DNA of 64,000 nucleotides. Origin: Labia minor (Eukaryota > Arthropoda > Insecta > Dermaptera > Spongiphoridae). The notes under the pieces were generated by a model. It was not told where the DNA came from, did no database searches, and was given only the letters and a program-made list of their open reading frames with translations. Position numbers and translations under genes: made by a program. The stretch is taken from contig OY720349.1 of NCBI GenBank assembly GCA_963082975.1, positions 67,950,501 to 68,014,500 on the forward strand. The letters are read 5' to 3'. This document shows, piece after piece, positions 59,353-64,000 of this stretch. Within the stretch, counting starts at the first letter, position 1; each line of letters opens with the position of its first letter.

Positions 59353-59746
59353 CATTAATGCATAGGTTCTTAAACTTATGTACTCCACGGACCCCCACTT
59401 GAAAAAATTTTTTTTGACGGACCCCCATCACAACTTTAGGTACTTTACGTCATTTTATTAATTAATTTCTGGCTTACGATCTCATAAGGACAAGGATATA
59501 TGATGAATATTTCTAACAGTGATTGGTGAATAACGATTTTTTTGCATATTGTAGAACACATTTTATTAGAAATTATAATATTGAAGAAAGAAAATACAAA
59601 CATTGTCATAGCAACAAATCTCACAAATTATAATGGGTACTTACATTAAATTCATATAAATATTTTATAATTTTTTTCAGAAAATATTAAATAAGAAATA
59701 TTTTAAAAAATAACTGCATCTATCTCATTAAATATAACTTACATAT

Positions 59747-61606
59747 TTAATGAGATGTATGCAGTTGTTTTCTTGAAACAAGAATCTCAATATCTGGCTT
59801 AATATTGGAAACTTTTAATCTAAGATCCGGCTCTACATTTAATTTGTTTCTATATTTAGACTTAATATAAAATAGTACCGAAAAAGCTTGTTCGCATAAA
59901 TATGTTGTGCAGAATGGAATCAAGTGTTGAAGTGCTTTATTTGCAAGCGCAGGATAATCTGACCTGAGAAGTAACCAAAAGTTGCTCAATTCAGTTTTGT
60001 TAAATTTTAGTTTATAAGTTGTATCACATGATAATTCCACGAGAATATCTTGTTCAGGTGCAGATAAATGTTTAGTATTTGTAATTTCCATATTAAATGG
60101 ATCTCTGATCCAGTTATTGCAAGGATCAGGAGTAGAAAAATACTTCCTGAAGTTGCTTTTCAAAGTAATTAAATGTTCAACAAATAATTGACGCGTTTGA
60201 TTAAGCAATTTTTCACTGGAGCTTTCTATGAAATCATTGAGAGTTGGAAAAGACTCATATACACCGTTCTGGATGCGTTTCGACCACAAGTCGATTTTTT
60301 TAATCATTGCTTCTATTTTATCTTCAACTTTAAATATATTTACAACAGTACCTTGCAGGCTCAAATTAAGTTCGTTCAATTTTGTAAAAATATCAGTCAA
60401 GTAAGCCACCTTAGCTAACCAGATAAAATCATTGAAACATTCGGTCAGTTCAAAATGCGCATCTATTAAAAACAATCGTATTTCATCTCGAAGCTCAAAA
60501 AGGCGAATGAGTACTTTCCCGCGGGACAACCAACGTACATCTGTATGTAATAATAAATGTGTATGTTGACTACCCATTTCCTCACACAAAATTTTAAAAA
60601 CTCTGGAATTAAGTGGACGAGCCTTAATGAAATTGACAATTTTAACTACTTCGTCTAATGTTCTTTTCAAATCTGGTGACATATTTTTGGCTGCTAATGA
60701 TTCTCTGTGAATGCAGCAATGATTCCAAACAACCTGAGGCGCAACATTTTTAATAAGAGCAATCAATCCAGTTCTTGTACCTGACATTGCACGAGCACCA
60801 TCAGTGCAAATTCCAACACATTTTGGCCACTCTATTTCATTTTCGGTTATAAAATTATTCAAACTGTTAAATATGTCATTAGCTGTCGTTCGTGAAGGTA
60901 GTGAATCACAAAACAATACATCTTCTTGTATTTGATTTTCAAACTCATATCTAATGAAAGCTAACAAATTGGCATTATTAGTGACATCAGTACTTTCATC
61001 CAATTGTAATGAGTAATAGTGACTTTTGCGCACTCTCGATATTAATTCTTCTTTTATATTACATGACATGTCTTCAATCCTATTCTTAACCGTATCATTT
61101 GATAATGAAATCAAATTTATATCGTTTGCTGCTTTAGTTCCTAACATTATATTTGTAATTACTTTTGTAGCAGGAAGAATTAATTGCTCTGCTATATTAT
61201 GCGGCTTTCCTGCTTTAGCAATAAGTAGAGCTACTTCATATGATGCCATTACTGCTTTCTTACTCATACCACCAGATCCCGTCTTTACCATCAATTTCTG
61301 ACTTGAATTAAGTTCTTCTTTTTTCATTTTCAAAAATTCGATAGACTTACTAACATGCTCGCTGTGCTTTGTTTGTAAATGACGTCTGAGATTAGCAGGT
61401 TTCATACTTTCATTGGATAAACTTTCCTGACATAGAACGCAGACTGGTCTTTCCACATCATTGTTGCAAATATAAGTAAATCCAAATGATAAATAATCAT
61501 CCGAATATTTTCTAGTTTTGCGTTTCTTGGTAGAGTTTGCTGTTGATGCCTCATCATCTGATTCTTTCCGTTTCTGTGTTGAACCAGTTTGTAGCCAACG
61601 ATCCAT
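59747..61606 (-). CDS. hAT transposase with BED zinc finger, 619 residues, open
   Basis: A DDE transposase that would cut and paste its element in the nucleus. A basic stretch KKRKTRK (27-33) suits nuclear import. A BED-type finger lies at about 40-85 with C56, C59, H76 and H81. The RNase H-like core starts around 197: LQLDESTD gives the first catalytic candidate D203 and GICTDGARAMSG the second, D269. CCIHRESLA (297-305) and TDVRWLSRG (355-363) are motifs conserved in this hAT group. The C-terminal dimerisation region (541-590, FWLLLRSDYPAL, CEQAFSVLFYIKSKYRNKL) supplies the glutamate candidate E572. Closest in type to the host-domesticated ZBED5-like and FAM200-like proteins. There is no stop or frameshift. 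The start ATG lies at 61604-61606, and a shorter overlapping frame is a shadow. Its perfect target duplication argues for an active or recently active element, not a host gene. Confidence 0.92.
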   Translation of the reverse strand: MDRWLQTGSTQKRKESDDEASTANSTKKRKTRKYSDDYLSFGFTYICNNDVERPVCVLCQESLSNESMKPANLRRHLQTKHSEHVSKSIEFLKMKKEELNSSQKLMVKTGSGGMSKKAVMASYEVALLIAKAGKPHNIAEQLILPATKVITNIMLGTKAANDINLISLSNDTVKNRIEDMSCNIKEELISRVRKSHYYSLQLDESTDVTNNANLLAFIRYEFENQIQEDVLFCDSLPSRTTANDIFNSLNNFITENEIEWPKCVGICTDGARAMSGTRTGLIALIKNVAPQVVWNHCCIHRESLAAKNMSPDLKRTLDEVVKIVNFIKARPLNSRVFKILCEEMGSQHTHLLLHTDVRWLSRGKVLIRLFELRDEIRLFLIDAHFELTECFNDFIWLAKVAYLTDIFTKLNELNLSLQGTVVNIFKVEDKIEAMIKKIDLWSKRIQNGVYESFPTLNDFIESSSEKLLNQTRQLFVEHLITLKSNFRKYFSTPDPCNNWIRDPFNMEITNTKHLSAPEQDILVELSCDTTYKLKFNKTELSNFWLLLRSDYPALANKALQHLIPFCTTYLCEQAFSVLFYIKSKYRNKLNVEPDLRLKVSNIKPDIEILVSRKQLHTSH

Positions 61607-61699
61607 TTTATGGAGTAATTTATTAACATTGAACTACAATAATATAAATATAATATAAATATAATATAAATATAACGAATTATTATTTACTAGCTATGT

Positions 61700-62221
61700 T
61701 TTAATATGATTTTAAATGAATGTTTTAATATCATTTTAAATGAATGTTTTAAATCATTTTAATAAATGTTTTAAATCATTTTAAATAAATGATTTAATAT
61801 CATTTTAAATGAATATTAATTTATATAATAAATATATTTCGTAATTTGATTCTAAAATATTATTAATTTCGTAATTTGATTCTAAAATATTATTAATTTC
61901 GTAATTTGATTCTAAAATATTATTAAAATAAATATTTTTTATTCATAAAACTAACTTATACTTACTCTCAAAAACAGCCTTTCTGGGAAATTGCAAAATG
62001 TGTTTAGTGTTTTTATAAAATAATGATCATGCAAATTACACTAAAAATTAAAAAAAATTATTAGCTATAATAAACTATTATTAGCTATAATTTAATTATA
62101 ATTAATTAAATTAATAAAAATAATTTAAAGATACAACTCGTTGAGAAATGAACTTATAATTAACATTAATAAAAATAATTTAAAGATACAACTCGTTGAG
62201 AAATGAACTTATAATTAACAT
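61700..62221. repeat. Tandem repeats in the 5' region of the hAT element
   Basis: Three sets. A unit of about 24 bases around GAATGTTTTAATATCATTTT at 61707-61815. Three copies of a 30-base unit beginning TTTCGTAATTTGATTCTAAA at about 61838-61925. Two copies of a roughly 53-base unit containing AAAGATACAACTCGTTGAGA at about 62113-62220. They lie between transposase start and right terminus and could hold promoter or transposase-binding sites; that is inference. Confidence 0.75.
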
Positions 62222-62695
62222 TTGCTTTAAAACTGTTTAAAACCCCAGAGTGGACGCTGACAATTTGGGTTTTTCCGGGTAAGACTGTCCCCTCCCCTGG
62301 TTTTCCCCAATAACAAAGTGAAAGAAAATTCCCTTATATGCCTCCCCTTCCGAGCCCCTAAGAGGGGTTATTTTAAAGGAACAATCGAAAAATGATTTTA
62401 AATGAATGAATGGATGAAAATTCAAATTTTATATATAGTTTTTTATATATGTTTATTTATTCACAAAAAATTAATTGACATAATTATCAATTTAATAAAA
62501 TAAAATAGTATTATTAATAGTATTAAATTATAGCCGTAATTCTCTAGGAGGATATAGTTAAACAATGAACTTTAAATATTTATATATGTATATATTTTTA
62601 CGATGATTTTTTTCCGAGGACCGCGGACCCCCAGTAAAGGCTTCGCGGACCCCCAGGGGTCCGCGGACCACAGTTTAAGAACCACTGCATTAATG

Positions 62696-64000
62696 CATTA
62701 TTTGGAATTTAGTGTGGAAATTATTTATTCTTGTGCGAAGTTTATTATTGTGAGAGGATTGGAATTGATTAGTTTTTTTGAGCAAAAAACAACGGAAGTC
62801 ATTGTGGTACATTGAAATTGATCATCAATACACAATTATAATTGGTATATTTTATCCTTAATTATCCTTTCTTACTAAACTCAACTAGGGGTTTTTATGT
62901 GTAATAAATGGATTTATTATCATTAAAAAATCTTAAAAATTTATTTATATAACAATAAAAGATTTTTTAGTATTGTTTGTTCTGCCATTTGTTCACTGTG
63001 GGCAAGTTGTTTTCAAAATTATACAAATAAATATTTTCTAGAATGTTAGTATAACAAAGATTACTGTTTCTGAAAATTCACTAATGAAAATATTTAAATC
63101 GACATGTTATTATATTTTTTAATATAGAACTTCTTTTTTTTACCACTTTGCATTGAAATTTTATATTTAATATAAATTTGAAAATATCAAACATAAAAAT
63201 AATCAGATATACAACAAATTATAATTCAACATGCAATCATTTTTAGATTAGAGATTAATTTTCTTTATACGATTACTTTTTTTTCAATTACATAATATTT
63301 ATAAAAAATTAATAAAATTGTTATAAATTGGAATAAAATAAAAGGTTGGCTATTATTATATTATTATATTAAAGTAAAATAAATATATGTACATAAAAAA
63401 GAAAAGAAAGATAAAACAAGGTTAATGATTAAAACAAAAAAATATAAATACATATCTCTATCTTATTAATAATAATAGTATAGTGAAATAAAAATAGACA
63501 AGATTAATGATTTTAAATTTTTAATTTATTTCAATATATCCATCAACAAAGAGATATATAAATTTTTACATTCGAATTTAAGGCACATTTTATTTTATTT
63601 CTGATTAAAAAGATTTATTTATGAATTCAATAGGTACTCCACTATATAATAAAAATCAATAGACTTGATCATTTGTTTATGTAAATGGTCAAAAAAATAA
63701 TTGTAAATATCATTAATTTTTATATTTATATATATTCATTCATGAATATATTTTCAATTGAAATGAATTCATTTAAATTTGATTTAAAACTTAGAAAAAA
63801 AAATAATAGAACATAAATTATAAATATTTTTATTTATCTTATCAATTATGAGACTATTATTTAATATATTATAATAATAAATATAAACAACGGCTATCTA
63901 ACTAATAAATGTAATTAGAACGAATTCAAATGATTAAACTAAAAAACTGAGTGAGGTTACAAATGCCCGAGTAATATTAATTTAGAAACAACTCTTATTT
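62696..64000. other. Intron upstream of the hAT insertion
   Basis: AT-rich; no zinc-finger exon or BTB sequence. In transcription order this precedes every exon in the window, so the shared 5' exons must lie beyond 64000. The string GTGGAGTACCT (reverse strand near 63640) weakly resembles GTGGAGTATCT at 29384. Confidence 0.45.

Larger units (their letters stand above)
59361..62687 (-). mobile_element. Apparently complete hAT-superfamily DNA transposon, 3.3 kb
   Basis: Perfect 8-bp target duplications CATTAATG flank the element (59353-59360 and 62688-62695). Terminal inverted repeats are CATAGGTTCTTAAACT at the left and CAGTGGTTCTTAAACT read inward from the right. Both ends carry subterminal CGGACCCCC or GCGGACC motifs, several copies each, the kind of array hAT transposases bind. 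Inside is one long transposase gene on the minus strand (59747-61606). The part upstream of it (61630-62230) contains tandem repeats. The intact target duplication and open transposase point to recent insertion. Confidence 0.92.

Overview
The window is very A+T-rich animal DNA (by eye about four fifths A+T), dense in mono-, di- and trinucleotide runs and small DNA transposons. It fits an insect nuclear genome. The AT content and transposon mix would suit a parasitoid wasp or another AT-rich insect, but nothing here fixes the species.

The backbone is one side of a single, very large alternatively spliced gene read on the minus strand. I identify it as the array of alternative 3' zinc-finger exons of longitudinals lacking (lola), the BTB-zinc-finger transcription factor. 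I count 19 open terminal exons between 58.7 kb (5'-most in transcription) and 2.2 kb, plus one clear dead exon at 0.4-0.6 kb. Every one starts after a pyrimidine-rich AG acceptor on the minus strand and enters in the same frame: two bases complete a split codon, so all interrupt the frame at phase 1. Each runs without further introns to a stop. Each carries the lola-type pair C-x2-C-x12-H-x4-C followed by C-x2-C-x12-H-x4-H, or two such units. The common BTB exons are not in the window and should lie beyond 64 kb. Four exons (2168, 13391, 49576, 52783) have no useful internal ATG, so a start-codon-based ORF search misses them.

Layout: exons at 2-22 kb mostly carry a single two-finger unit. The exons from 24 kb upward mostly carry three or four fingers and acidic or hydrophilic leaders. 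The distal exons alternate strictly between two sequence types (A: RYECGVxPxF...QKGN; B: REECxxxxxF...RKDH/RKYxMERH) over eleven consecutive positions, counting the dead exon. This points to growth by duplication of a two-exon block. The two 5'-most exons (56.6 and 58.3 kb) are same-length tandem duplicates. One exon (15.5-16.2 kb) contains an expanded 24-bp coding minisatellite.

The introns hold transposable elements, which explain nearly everything else that looks structured: an apparently intact 3.3-kb hAT element with an open 619-residue transposase, perfect 8-bp target duplications and terminal inverted repeats (59.4-62.7 kb); a piggyBac deletion derivative with TTAA ends (23.8-24.3 kb); two internally deleted mariners (27.3 and 44.4 kb); Helitron termini followed by a LINE 3' end (31.5-32.9 kb); several hAT-type and other MITEs; and a roughly 600-bp repeat family present as three long copies and one short copy. 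I saw no convincing tRNA, rRNA or CRISPR. Frame-compatible cryptic or decayed exons are proposed with low confidence.
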